Assembly: GCA_025728535.1 (NCBI GenBank)
Contig: JAOBJO010000001.1
Coordinates: 152,027 to 216,026, forward strand
Source: Candidatus Lightella neohaematopini
Lineage (GTDB): Bacteria > Pseudomonadota > Gammaproteobacteria > Enterobacterales > Enterobacteriaceae
Reading direction: 5' to 3'
Length of the DNA stretch: 64,000 nt
The position numbers were made by a program, and so were the translations under genes. A model generated the notes under the pieces. It saw only the letters and a program-made list of their open reading frames with translations, was not told the DNA's origin and ran no database searches. Shown piece by piece: positions 8,831-20,161 of this stretch (positions are counted from its first letter, which is position 1; every line of letters begins with the position of its first letter).

Positions 8831-9646
8831 ATGTATTTTATCAATGGTGTTGAATATAAATGTCCTATACCAAATAGTCGTTATTTAAAGTTGGGTGATG
8901 GTTTTTTTACGACTATTAAATATTTTAATGGTAGATTATTGTTGTTAGATTGGCATATTGATAGATTAATTTATACTGCTAAAAGATTATTATTTATTAA
9001 ATTTAATCCTGATGTTGTTTATCAAGATATATTAAGTTTTAGTAAAAATAAAAATAATGGTATTATTAAAATAACTATAAGTAATATTATAAGTAATGAT
9101 TTTGTAGTTAGTATCAATAACCGTAGTTTACTATATACTCTTTCCTTTACTAAAATACCAAAATATTATAGTAAATGGTATTTAAACGGTATAACTTTAG
9201 GTATTAGTCCAATAAAATTATGTCACAATAGTTTTTTAGCTGGATTGAAACATACTAATAGGTTGGAACAATTATTAATATATTCATACATAAAAAGTAC
9301 TAATGTTGACGAAGTAATAGTATTGGATATTAATAAAAACATTATAGAATGTTGTAATTCTAATATATTTTGGCGTAAAGGAAATATAGTTTATACACCA
9401 CTACTTACTTATGCTGGTGTTTCTGGAATTATGCGTAGATTAATAATTAAACTATTACCAAAATTTAATTACGTATTAAAAGAAGTTTTTGCTTCTTTAG
9501 AAGAAATAGTTAATTCAGAAGAAGTTTTTATTACTAATTCATTAATATTAATTATATCAGTAAATAAAATTAATAATTACTATTTTCATAGTAAATTATT
9601 ATTTAAAATTTTATCAAAATATTTTAAAGAAATTAATTTTATATAA
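8831..9646 (+). CDS. pabC: Aminodeoxychorismate lyase
   Basis: PLP enzyme releasing pyruvate from aminodeoxychorismate to give p-aminobenzoate for folate. It has 271 residues (E. coli 269). The PLP lysine lies in AGLKHTNRLEQ, nearly identical to E. coli. The N-terminal GDGFFTTI and the later ECCNSNIFW segment fit class IV aminotransferases. It sits after acpP as in E. coli once fabF is removed. It works with PabB (22.4-23.7 kb); PabA is not in this window. As a PLP enzyme it needs cofactor although pdxB in this window is dead. Confidence 0.95.
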   Translation: MYFINGVEYKCPIPNSRYLKLGDGFFTTIKYFNGRLLLLDWHIDRLIYTAKRLLFIKFNPDVVYQDILSFSKNKNNGIIKITISNIISNDFVVSINNRSLLYTLSFTKIPKYYSKWYLNGITLGISPIKLCHNSFLAGLKHTNRLEQLLIYSYIKSTNVDEVIVLDINKNIIECCNSNIFWRKGNIVYTPLLTYAGVSGIMRRLIIKLLPKFNYVLKEVFASLEEIVNSEEVFITNSLILIISVNKINNYYFHSKLLFKILSKYFKEINFI

Positions 9647-9864
9647 AAAAAATTTAACTTTTCTTATAGCTAATATTTTAAACATTAATATTTTACTTAT
9701 ATATTTAAATTTATATGAAATATAACTTTTATTTTTTATAATTTAATTATATAAAATATTAATATTTATTAATAATAGCATATTAAAAATTAACACTAAT
9801 AAAAAATTAGTTAGTATATTTATTTTGATTGATCTATATATTAAAAAAATAAATTATTATTAGT

Positions 9865-10515
9865 ATGAGTATTTACAATGGAAAATTTATAGTAGTAGAA
9901 GGATTAGACGGGGCAGGAAAAACTAGTGCTGCTAAACAAATATTAAAAATATTACGTTGTTATGGTATAGTTAATGTTAATATTGTTCGAGATCCTGGCG
10001 GAACACCATTATCAGAAATTTTAAGGTTACTTATTACTGGTAAGTTTAATTATAATATTGATGAGCCTACTAATTATGCAGAATTATTTATGTTATATGC
10101 AGCTAGAGTTCAGTTAATCGAAAAATTTATTAAACCTAAGTTAAAAAATAACTACTGGATTATTAGTGACAGATATTATCTTTCTTCTTATGCATATCAG
10201 AGTGGTGGTAGATATATTAATAATCAAATATTAAAATTTTTAGATAACGTAATATTACATGGGGTATATCCAGACTTAACAATATTTTTAGATGTATTAC
10301 CTAAGATTGGTTTAAATAGAATAAAAAATAATAATGCTAAATTAGATCGTATAGAAAATGAATCATTAAATTTTTTTTATCGTGTTTATAATTATTATAA
10401 AAAATTAGTTAAATTTAAAAAAAATATTATTTGTATTAATGCTAATCAATCGTTACCTACCGTAAATCAAGAAATCAATTATTATATATCAAAATGGCTT
10501 ATGAAAATAATGTAA
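9865..10515 (+). CDS. tmk: Thymidylate kinase
   Basis: Phosphorylates dTMP to dTDP for DNA synthesis. It is a 216-residue protein with the P-loop GLDGAGKT near residue 14, the RDPGGT substrate motif (usually REPGGT), DRYYLSSYAYQ and the LID arginine in KLDRIENES. A 218-nt spacer without visible genes precedes it, where E. coli has mltG. The last 22 nt overlap the start of holB, implying translational coupling. Confidence 0.97.
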   Translation: MSIYNGKFIVVEGLDGAGKTSAAKQILKILRCYGIVNVNIVRDPGGTPLSEILRLLITGKFNYNIDEPTNYAELFMLYAARVQLIEKFIKPKLKNNYWIISDRYYLSSYAYQSGGRYINNQILKFLDNVILHGVYPDLTIFLDVLPKIGLNRIKNNNAKLDRIENESLNFFYRVYNYYKKLVKFKKNIICINANQSLPTVNQEINYYISKWLMKIM

Positions 10516-11462
10516 ATAATTTTACATGGTATCCTTGGTTAAATAACCAATATAAGAAAATTATAGATTACTATAGCAAAAAACAGTGTAATGCAATGAT
10601 TATATATAATTCAATTGATAATAGTAATAATTTACTTTGTTATGCAATTAGTCGTAGATTAATATGTCAAGGTAAAAATCATTATAAATCTTGTAATGTA
10701 TGTGATAGTTGCGTATTAATGTCAAGTAATAGTTATCCATATTATTATGAGTTACATTATTTTACATTAAATACACAAAAAATTAGAAATATTATTACTA
10801 GTATTAATCAATTTAGTTTTAAACAAGTAAAAGTTATATATATTATTAATATTGAAAAACTAACATATCAGATAATTAGTACATTATTAAAAATTATAGA
10901 ATATCCACCAGCAATGACATATTTTATTTTATCATGTAATAATATTTCAATAATACCAATGACAATAAAAAGTAGGTGTATTTGTTGGAATATGAAAATC
11001 CCTGATGAAAATTATAGTATTAAGTGGTTACAAACTAATATTTTCGATAAAGAAGTTATTATTCGTACTTCTTTACGTATTTGTAATGGTAGTCCAATTA
11101 ACGCATTGGTATTATTAAGATCTAAATTATGGAATAATAGATATATATTATTAAGTCAATTAAGTCATGCTTTGTCAGAAAATAATATGATGTTATTACT
11201 ATCAATTTTAAATACTAATAATAAACTAATATATTTGTTAATTACATTAATTAGTGATACTATTAAAATGTTAAATGGTGTTAATGAATCATTTTTGATA
11301 AATCTTGATGCTATTAGTATAATAAAAAAGATATTATATAAAAATAGTACTTGTAGAATATATCAATTATGGAGTAATTTAATTAATTGTTGGTATAATT
11401 TAAATTATAGAAGTAATATAAATCGTGAATTATTAATATTGCATTGTTTAGTTAATTGGTAA
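10494..11462 (+). CDS. holB: DNA polymerase III delta' subunit
   Basis: Delta' is the stator subunit of the clamp loader. It has 322 residues (E. coli 334). The WYPWL start motif, the zinc-binding cysteines in SCNVCDSC and the SRCICW segment (E. coli SRCRLHY) are recognisable. As in E. coli the P-loop is not functional. It overlaps tmk by 22 nt, and ycfH follows 9 nt later. Its partner delta (holA) is at the left edge of the window. Confidence 0.93.
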   Translation: MAYENNVNNFTWYPWLNNQYKKIIDYYSKKQCNAMIIYNSIDNSNNLLCYAISRRLICQGKNHYKSCNVCDSCVLMSSNSYPYYYELHYFTLNTQKIRNIITSINQFSFKQVKVIYIINIEKLTYQIISTLLKIIEYPPAMTYFILSCNNISIIPMTIKSRCICWNMKIPDENYSIKWLQTNIFDKEVIIRTSLRICNGSPINALVLLRSKLWNNRYILLSQLSHALSENNMMLLLSILNTNNKLIYLLITLISDTIKMLNGVNESFLINLDAISIIKKILYKNSTCRIYQLWSNLINCWYNLNYRSNINRELLILHCLVNW

Positions 11463-11471
11463 TTATAAATT

Positions 11472-12245
11472 ATGTTTTTAATTGATTCTCATTGTCATAT
11501 TGATAAATTTCATTATAGTAGTGTTATAGATTATAATTTAGAAAATTTAATATGTAATGCTAAATTAAATAATGTTAAATTATTATTATCAGTATGTACT
11601 AAATTAGATTATTTTTATGAATTAGTTAATATTAATAAAAGCTATAATAATATATTAATTTCTTGTGGTGTACATCCTTTATTTATTAATAATAATTATA
11701 ATTATTATAAATTATTAGATTTGTCATCAAATAACAATATTATTGCAGTTGGTGAGACTGGATTAGATTTCTTTTATGAAAAAGATTTAAGAAAAAGAAA
11801 TATACAAAAAAAAGTATTTATTGATCATATATCAATAGCAAGAAAATTAGATAAACCAATTATAGTACATACTAGAAATTCATTTAACGACGTAATAGAT
11901 ATATTGAACAATTATAATAAATTGTCTGGAGTATTTCATTGTTTTAATGAAAATACCAAATGTGCTAGTTTAGTGTTAGATATTGGTTTTTATATATCAT
12001 TTTCTGGAATTTTAACATTTAAAAATGCTCAGGTAACTAGAGATACATTAAAATATATACCATTAAATAAATTATTATTAGAAACAGATTCTCCATATCT
12101 TACTCCAGAGCCATATAGGGGTACTTATAATCAGCCAGCTTATTTAAAAAATATTATTGAATATGTTTCAGTAATAAAAAATATTTCATTAGAAAAATTA
12201 TCTAGTATATTATTAAATAATTTTTTAGAATTATTTAAAATATAA
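11472..12245 (+). CDS. ycfH: TatD-family metal-dependent hydrolase
   Basis: A 257-residue TatD/YcfH family protein, a family of metal-dependent DNases or hydrolases whose exact cellular role is unsettled. The metal-binding motifs are all visible: DSHCHID at the N-terminus, GETGLDF, IVHTRNS, GVFHCF and ETDSPYLTPEPYRG. The order holB-ycfH-hinT follows E. coli after deletion of ptsG and neighbours. Its retention in such a reduced genome suggests a useful housekeeping function. Confidence 0.94.
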   Translation: MFLIDSHCHIDKFHYSSVIDYNLENLICNAKLNNVKLLLSVCTKLDYFYELVNINKSYNNILISCGVHPLFINNNYNYYKLLDLSSNNNIIAVGETGLDFFYEKDLRKRNIQKKVFIDHISIARKLDKPIIVHTRNSFNDVIDILNNYNKLSGVFHCFNENTKCASLVLDIGFYISFSGILTFKNAQVTRDTLKYIPLNKLLLETDSPYLTPEPYRGTYNQPAYLKNIIEYVSVIKNISLEKLSSILLNNFLELFKI

Positions 12246-12260
12246 AATATAGAGTGTAAA

Positions 12261-12605
12261 ATGAATAAACATCTTATTTTTATGAATATTATAAATAGAA
12301 AAACTAACACTAAAATTCTATATCAAGATAATTTTGTTACTGCTTTTCATGATATTAATAAAAAAGCTCCAATACATATATTGATTGTGACTAATAAGTT
12401 AATTGCTTCGTTAAATGATCTTAATGATGATGATACTATTTTGTCAGGAAAATTATTAATTACTGCTACTAAAATAGCTAAAAAATATCACATAGATAAA
12501 AGTGGTTATAGATTAATTATAAACTGTAATTCTCATGGAGGACAAGAAATTAATCATTTACATATTCATTTGTTAGGTGGTAAACCATTAGGTAATATTT
12601 TATAG
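12261..12605 (+). CDS. hinT: HIT-family purine nucleoside phosphoramidase
   Basis: HinT hydrolyses adenosine phosphoramidates and aminoacyl-adenylates. It has 114 residues with the histidine triad HLHIHLLGG near the C-terminus. Its stop overlaps the GTG start of lpoB by one base (TAGTG), so the two are likely translated together. In E. coli ycfL separates hinT and lpoB; here it is gone. Confidence 0.95.
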   Translation: MNKHLIFMNIINRKTNTKILYQDNFVTAFHDINKKAPIHILIVTNKLIASLNDLNDDDTILSGKLLITATKIAKKYHIDKSGYRLIINCNSHGGQEINHLHIHLLGGKPLGNIL

Positions 12606-13153
12606 TGAGGATTAAATTTTTAATAAACAGTATATCAGTATTTTTGTTATTATCTGTGTTAAGTAGTTGTTCCTATTTTAGGGTAAGAAATTTAAGAACT
12701 AATAATTCTTGTCATAAATCTAGTGTTAATTACTTAATTAATACTAAAATTGATAATTGGTGTAGTTATTTTCTAACAATATTCAAACAATCATCAAAAT
12801 TAAACTTTATTAAAGATAACGAATTAATACTAATTGATAGTATAATTAACAATACTAATGATTCTTTAAATAAAGAAAATATTATTAGAGGATTAATAAA
12901 AGCATTAAGTAATTTTGTAGATAAAAAACAAATAATTAGTATTAAACAATTAAAATTAGCTTATTATAAATTAGGTAGTGAAATTAATTCTATACCACTA
13001 TCAATAAATAGATTAGTATGGTTAGGTAATTATTTACATAGTAAGTACATAATGTATACTATTATTAGTAATAATCATAATAATTTTATTGATGCTAAAA
13101 TACAAATTTTTAATACTAGGACAGGAGAAATAGTATGGTCTAATGAATTTTAG
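12605..13153 (+). CDS. lpoB: Penicillin-binding protein activator lipoprotein LpoB
   Basis: LpoB is an outer-membrane lipoprotein that activates the peptidoglycan synthase PBP1B. The 182 residues begin with a signal peptide and lipobox (LSVLSSC, Cys at about 22). The C-terminal domain aligns with E. coli LpoB over ILIDSIINNTND, then the TLRNAL-like IRGLIKAL, and ends TGEIVWSNEF (E. coli TGEIIWSGKG). The long proline-rich linker of E. coli LpoB is missing. Start is GTG overlapping the hinT stop. The gene ends tail-to-tail with nfo, overlapping it by 4 nt. Confidence 0.88.
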   Translation: MRIKFLINSISVFLLLSVLSSCSYFRVRNLRTNNSCHKSSVNYLINTKIDNWCSYFLTIFKQSSKLNFIKDNELILIDSIINNTNDSLNKENIIRGLIKALSNFVDKKQIISIKQLKLAYYKLGSEINSIPLSINRLVWLGNYLHSKYIMYTIISNNHNNFIDAKIQIFNTRTGEIVWSNEF

Positions 13154-13989
13154 GAAATTAAACTTTCTAACCAATTTATTTCATTTGTCCAGTTTTTTGA
13201 TTTGGTCTCTATAATTAGAGGAATATTATTTAAATCGTTATTTAACATAATCCATTTAAACATTTTAGCACCTATCATTCCCTTTCCTAAGGACGCATGT
13301 CGATCAATTCTACTATTAAATTTATTTTTTGAATCATTTAGATGAATAGCTTTTAGATACTTTAGTCCAATAATATTATTAAATTTATCAAATACTTCAT
13401 AATAATTACTACTTAGATCATAACCAGCTGCAAAGGCATGACAAGTATCCAGACATATACCAACTCTATTTTTGTCATCAATCATACTAATAATATTAGA
13501 TAAATGTTTAAAATTAAATCCTACACTACTTCCTTGTCCAGCAGAATTTTCCATAATCAGTATAATATCACTAAACTTATTTAATGCTAAATTAATTGAC
13601 TCAGCTATTCTTATTAAGCAACTAGTAGTACTAATTTTATATAAGTGATTACCTAAATGAAAATTAATTAGTTTTAACCCTAATTGTTTACATCTATATA
13701 GTTCATTAAAAAATAAATATCTTGACCTATTAATACCATTAATTGTTGGGTGACCTAAATTAATCAGATAATTGCTATGAACTAAAATTTGTTTAGGCGA
13801 ATAACCATATTTTTTACAATTATTACGAAAATTAATAATTTCTTTTTTATCTAAAAATGTATTTATTTGATTAATATTAGTTACAAATAATGAAAATACT
13901 TTAATTTTAAGTCTGTTAGCAATTAATACTATTTTTGATAACTTACATTTTGTTGTAATATGAAAGCCAATTAATTTTTTATTTTTCAT
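13150..13989 (-). CDS. nfo: Endonuclease IV (AP endonuclease)
   Basis: Cuts DNA at abasic sites during base excision repair, using three metal ions. It has 279 residues (E. coli 285). Metal ligands recognisable by motif: YLINLGHP, FHLGNH, MENSAGQGS, CLDTCHAFAAGYD, HLNDSKN, DRHASLGKG and the final Glu in LIIETKS. The first metal-side loop, usually GAHVSAAGG, is changed to GFHITTKCK, so the DNA-contacting serine region has diverged. It is followed on the same strand by ligA upstream, forming a small repair pair. Confidence 0.94.
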   Translation of the reverse strand: MKNKKLIGFHITTKCKLSKIVLIANRLKIKVFSLFVTNINQINTFLDKKEIINFRNNCKKYGYSPKQILVHSNYLINLGHPTINGINRSRYLFFNELYRCKQLGLKLINFHLGNHLYKISTTSCLIRIAESINLALNKFSDIILIMENSAGQGSSVGFNFKHLSNIISMIDDKNRVGICLDTCHAFAAGYDLSSNYYEVFDKFNNIIGLKYLKAIHLNDSKNKFNSRIDRHASLGKGMIGAKMFKWIMLNNDLNNIPLIIETKSKNWTNEINWLESLIS

Positions 13990-14042
13990 AATAATTAAAA
14001 ATAAATACTTTAAAAATTTATAGTTCTAAATATAATCTTTGT

Positions 14043-15797
<1,755 letters not shown>

Positions 15798-15961
15798 TTA
15801 TCAAAATATTAAATATTAAATTATAGATTAATTTAATAAATTAATATATTTAATTTATTAAAAATTAATTTAATATTAATTATTTGATAGTATATAATTA
15901 ATTATGTAATATTTTATATTATAATAACTAGTTAAATAATAATTTTATTGGATAATAAATT

Positions 15962-16915
15962 TTGGAACAATTAAACTTTTTAAAAAAAGTTACTAATCTA
16001 TCAATAGATACTGGTAATATTAATTTTATTAAATATTATATGATTGATCATGTAACTACAAATCCATCAATAATTTTTCAAATCATTAATTCTTTTAGTT
16101 ATAAAAATCTTTTAGATAATGCAATATTATATGCAAGAAAAAAGAGTATTTTTTTAACACAAAGAATAAATTATGCTATAAATAAATTTTTAGTTAATTT
16201 AATTTATAAAATTTTAAATATTATATCTGGTACTATATCAATAGAAATAGATGCTAGATTTTCTTTTAATATTGATTTATGTATACAAAAAGCACAAGAA
16301 TTAATTAATATGTGTAAAGAATACGATATTGATAAATCACGTATTTTAATTAAAATAATATCTACTTGGGAAGGTATAAAAGCAGCTGAAGAGCTGCAAA
16401 GAGATGGTATTAATTGTAATTTAACATTAATATTGTCTTTCATTCAAGCTAGAGCTTGCGCTGAAGCTGGAGTATATTTAGTATCTCCTTTTGTTGGTAG
16501 AATTAATGATTGGTATGATAATAATAAAAATAAAAATTATCATAGTAATTATGATTATGGTGTACATTTAGTAAAAAAAATAAGTAGGTTCTATAAGAGT
16601 TATAATTATACAACAGCAATAATGGGGGCTAGTATACGTAGTTTAGATCAAATTGTATCATTAGTTGAATGTGATTATTTAACAGTTTCTCCGAATGTAT
16701 TATCTAGACTCAATAATATTAGCTTTATTCAAAGTCCAATAATTAATAAACACAATTATAGTAATAGGAATAAATTATCATATATATCAGAGAGAGAATT
16801 TAAGATTAAATGTAGTAAAAATTTAATTATTATGAATAAACTATATGAAGGAATTAATAAATTTACTTCAGATCAAATTAATATAGAATATTTTTTAGCA
16901 TCTAAATTGTATTAA
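15962..16915 (+). CDS. talA: Transaldolase
   Basis: Moves a dihydroxyacetone unit between sugar phosphates in the non-oxidative pentose phosphate pathway. It has 317 residues starting at TTG; from that codon the alignment with E. coli transaldolases is gap-free (MEQLNFLKK against MNELDGIKQ), which supports the start. The Schiff-base Lys131 lies in RILIKIISTWEG; Asp16 and Glu95 are also in place. The STWEG motif and the tktB-dapE neighbours favour the talA lineage over talB. tktB follows after 68 nt. Confidence 0.95.
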   Translation: MEQLNFLKKVTNLSIDTGNINFIKYYMIDHVTTNPSIIFQIINSFSYKNLLDNAILYARKKSIFLTQRINYAINKFLVNLIYKILNIISGTISIEIDARFSFNIDLCIQKAQELINMCKEYDIDKSRILIKIISTWEGIKAAEELQRDGINCNLTLILSFIQARACAEAGVYLVSPFVGRINDWYDNNKNKNYHSNYDYGVHLVKKISRFYKSYNYTTAIMGASIRSLDQIVSLVECDYLTVSPNVLSRLNNISFIQSPIINKHNYSNRNKLSYISEREFKIKCSKNLIIMNKLYEGINKFTSDQINIEYFLASKLY

Positions 16916-16983
16916 ATACAATAGTATTGTTTTTTTTAACTATTTAAATCAAATACAAGTTAATCAAAATATTTATATTACTT

Positions 16984-18975
16984 ATGATAAGTAGAAAAGT
17001 TTTAGCAAATGCTATTCGTATATTAAGTATTGATGCTATACAAAATGCTAATTCTGGTCATCCAGGAACACCTTTAGGTATGGCTGATATTGCTGAAGTA
17101 CTTTGGCGGGATTATTTAAATCATAATCCATTAAATCCGTTTTGGTTTAATAGGGATAGATTTGTTTTATCTAACGGTCATAGTTCTATGCTATTATACT
17201 CAATATTACATCTAACCGGGTATGATATTTCAATAGATGATTTAAAAAATTTTCGTCAATTATATTCTAATACTCCTGGCCATCCGGAACGGGGAATAGG
17301 TATTGAAGTAACTACAGGGCCATTAGGTCAAGGATTTGCAAATGCAGTTGGTTTAGCTATCGCTGAAAAAATATTATCGATAAATTTTAATAAGCCAAAT
17401 TATAATATTATAGATCACTATACATATGTTTTAGTTGGTGATGGATGTATGATGGAAGGTATATCACATGAAGTTGGATCTTTAGCTGGATTAATGAAAT
17501 TAGGTAAATTAATTGTGTTATACGATAGTAATGATATATCAATAGATGGTAACGTTAAAAATTGGTTTATTGATGATACAGCATTAAGATTTAAATCTTA
17601 TCATTGGCATGTTTTAGATAATATAAATGGTCATAATAGTAAAGAAATTAGCAAAGCTATAAGTATTGCCAGAAATGTTACTGATAAACCATCATTAATT
17701 ATTTGTAAAACTATTATTGCATTCGGCTCACCTAATAAAAGTGGTAAATCTATTTCTCATGGTTCTCCATTAGGAGAAGAAGAAAATATTGAGGTAAGAA
17801 AATCATTAAATTGGCGTAATATGTCATTATTTAAGATTTCGAAAAAAATTTATAGTTTATGGAATGCTCGTAATATAGGGAGGCAAAAAGAATTAGATTG
17901 GAATAATAAACTAACTCAATATACTAAATATTATCCTCATTTAGCAAAAGAATTAAAAAGACGAATACAAAATGATTTACCTAAAAATTGGATTGATATT
18001 AATAATAATTTAGTTAAAAAATTTTTGAAAAATCATGATGCCTCTTCCACTAGACAAATATCTCAAAAAGTACTAAATCATATTGGAGTTTATTTACCAG
18101 AATTAATTGGTGGATCTGCTGATTTATCAGTTAGTAACTGTGTTTTATGGAATAAGTCTAAATCTATTAATAAAAATATTTTTGGTAACTACATTAATTA
18201 TGGTGTACGTGAATTTGGTATGACAGCTATTGCTAATGGCATATCTTGTCACGGTGGATTATTACCATATACTGCTACATTTTTAGTATTTTCTGATTAC
18301 GCAAAAAATGCTATACGTATGGCAGCTCTAATGAAAATACGTCATATTATGATATATACTCATGATTCTATAGGTGTAGGAGAAGATGGTCCTACACATC
18401 AACCAATAGAACAACTATCAAGTTTACGTATTATACCTAATTTAATAGTTTGGAGACCATGTAATTATATAGAAACATTATTTTCTTGGAAGTTTGCTAT
18501 TGAGTATAAAGGACCTACTGTTTTAATTTTGTCAAAGCAAACATTAAAACAAAAATATGATATATCAAATGTTAATCTTTCGAATATTACTAAAGGGGGT
18601 TACATAATAAGGGATTGTATTAATAGGTTACCTGAATTAATAATTATTGCTACTGGATCAGAAGTTATATTAGCTATTGAAGCTTACTATTTACTAAGTA
18701 AAGAAAATTATAATGTTCGCGTGGTATCATTACCATCAACTAATATTTTTGATCTGCAAGATGATAATTATAAAAGTTATATATTACCTAATTTAGTAAG
18801 TAAACGTATTGCTATAGAATCTGGTATTAGTGATTTTTGGTATAAATATGTTGGTATTAATGGAACTATTATAGGAATTAATAAGTTTGGTAAGTCAGCA
18901 AAAAAGGAAGACCTATTTAATTTATTTAAATTTAATGTTGAAAATATTGTTAATCAAGCAAAAAAACTACTATAA
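16984..18975 (+). CDS. tktB: Transketolase
   Basis: Thiamine diphosphate enzyme that exchanges two-carbon units in the pentose phosphate pathway, supplying ribose-5-phosphate and erythrose-4-phosphate (a substrate of AroF). It has 663 residues, full length. Visible: NSGHPGTPLGMAD, the ThDP motif GDGCMMEG to DSNDISIDG, HGSPLG, the catalytic Glu in YGVREFGM and THDSIGVGEDGPTHQP. The talA-tktB-dapE order matches the E. coli tktB region, hence the symbol; tktA and tktB cannot be separated by sequence alone here. Confidence 0.95.
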   Translation: MISRKVLANAIRILSIDAIQNANSGHPGTPLGMADIAEVLWRDYLNHNPLNPFWFNRDRFVLSNGHSSMLLYSILHLTGYDISIDDLKNFRQLYSNTPGHPERGIGIEVTTGPLGQGFANAVGLAIAEKILSINFNKPNYNIIDHYTYVLVGDGCMMEGISHEVGSLAGLMKLGKLIVLYDSNDISIDGNVKNWFIDDTALRFKSYHWHVLDNINGHNSKEISKAISIARNVTDKPSLIICKTIIAFGSPNKSGKSISHGSPLGEEENIEVRKSLNWRNMSLFKISKKIYSLWNARNIGRQKELDWNNKLTQYTKYYPHLAKELKRRIQNDLPKNWIDINNNLVKKFLKNHDASSTRQISQKVLNHIGVYLPELIGGSADLSVSNCVLWNKSKSINKNIFGNYINYGVREFGMTAIANGISCHGGLLPYTATFLVFSDYAKNAIRMAALMKIRHIMIYTHDSIGVGEDGPTHQPIEQLSSLRIIPNLIVWRPCNYIETLFSWKFAIEYKGPTVLILSKQTLKQKYDISNVNLSNITKGGYIIRDCINRLPELIIIATGSEVILAIEAYYLLSKENYNVRVVSLPSTNIFDLQDDNYKSYILPNLVSKRIAIESGISDFWYKYVGINGTIIGINKFGKSAKKEDLFNLFKFNVENIVNQAKKLL

Positions 18976-19001
18976 ATATCTATTTTTTTAAATTATGTTT
19001 A

Positions 19002-20153
19002 ATGAATAATATTAGTATACTAAACTCAGTATTATTATTAACTAAGAAGCTAATTAGAATAAAATCTATTAGTCCAATTGATAATGGCTGTCAAGATATT
19101 CTAATAGATAGATTAAATAAATTAGGATTTGTAATTCAGTTAGTTCCTAGTAAGAGTGCTAGTAATTTTATTGCTCGGCATGGTATTAAAGAACCAACTT
19201 TAGCATTTTTGGGTCATACTGATATAGTTGGTCCAGGAAATATTTGTAATTGGTATTTTAATCCTTTTAATCCTACTATATACAATGGAATGTTATATGG
19301 TAGAGGATCTGTAGATATGAAAGGTTCATTGTCAGCTATGATAATAGCAACAGAATACTTTTTAAAGTATCATCCACGTCATTTTGGTACTTTATTATTT
19401 TTAGTAACTTCTGATGAAGAAGCAAATGCTACTGATGGGACTATTAAAATAGTTAATAAATTAACTAGTATAAAACAAAAAATAAATTATTGCATTATTG
19501 GTGAGCCTTCTAGTATATATAAATTAGGCGATAATATAAAGAATGGTCGTAGAGGATCATTAAGTTGTAATTTAACTATTTATAGTAGACAAAAACATGT
19601 TGCTTATTCTAGTATTTTAGATAATCCAATTTATCAAGTAATGAATATAATTAATCAAATATCAGAAATTATAAAAAATTTAAATTTATCAAGTGTAATG
19701 ATACCACCAACTACTTTTCAAGTTATCAATATTATTACTGACAACAGTTACATTAATACTACTCCAAAGAAAATAACAATACAACTTAATTTTCGCTTTA
19801 ATTATAAACTTAAAATATCTTTTATTAAGAAAAAAATTGAATTTTTAATTAATAAATATAATTTACATTATCAAATTAATTGGATATTATCCAGTAATGC
19901 TTTTATTAGTTATACTGGTGAATTATTAAATATAGTTAAGGATGCAATAAATTTTTATCAGGGTATTAATCCTAGTATTAATAATAATGGTGGTACTTCT
20001 GATGGAAGATTTATTAATGAATTAGGCGCCCAAATAATTGAATTGGGACTAGTAAATAAAACTATCCATCAAGAAAATGAATGTGTAAGTATTACTGATT
20101 TACAACAGTTAGTAAAAATATATTATCGTATTATGAAAAACATACTCACTTAA
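19002..20153 (+). CDS. dapE: Succinyl-diaminopimelate desuccinylase
   Basis: Zinc enzyme giving LL-diaminopimelate for lysine and peptidoglycan. It has 383 residues (E. coli 375). Metal-ligand motifs: FLGHTDIVGPG, GRGSVDMKGS, SDEEANATDG, IGEPSS and the C-terminal HQENECVS (usually HKVNECV). The GGTSDGRF loop is present. It is downstream of tktB as in E. coli and converges on pmbA with only 8 nt between stops. Confidence 0.96.
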   Translation: MNNISILNSVLLLTKKLIRIKSISPIDNGCQDILIDRLNKLGFVIQLVPSKSASNFIARHGIKEPTLAFLGHTDIVGPGNICNWYFNPFNPTIYNGMLYGRGSVDMKGSLSAMIIATEYFLKYHPRHFGTLLFLVTSDEEANATDGTIKIVNKLTSIKQKINYCIIGEPSSIYKLGDNIKNGRRGSLSCNLTIYSRQKHVAYSSILDNPIYQVMNIINQISEIIKNLNLSSVMIPPTTFQVINIITDNSYINTTPKKITIQLNFRFNYKLKISFIKKKIEFLINKYNLHYQINWILSSNAFISYTGELLNIVKDAINFYQGINPSINNNGGTSDGRFINELGAQIIELGLVNKTIHQENECVSITDLQQLVKIYYRIMKNILT

Positions 20154-20161
20154 CAATAAAA

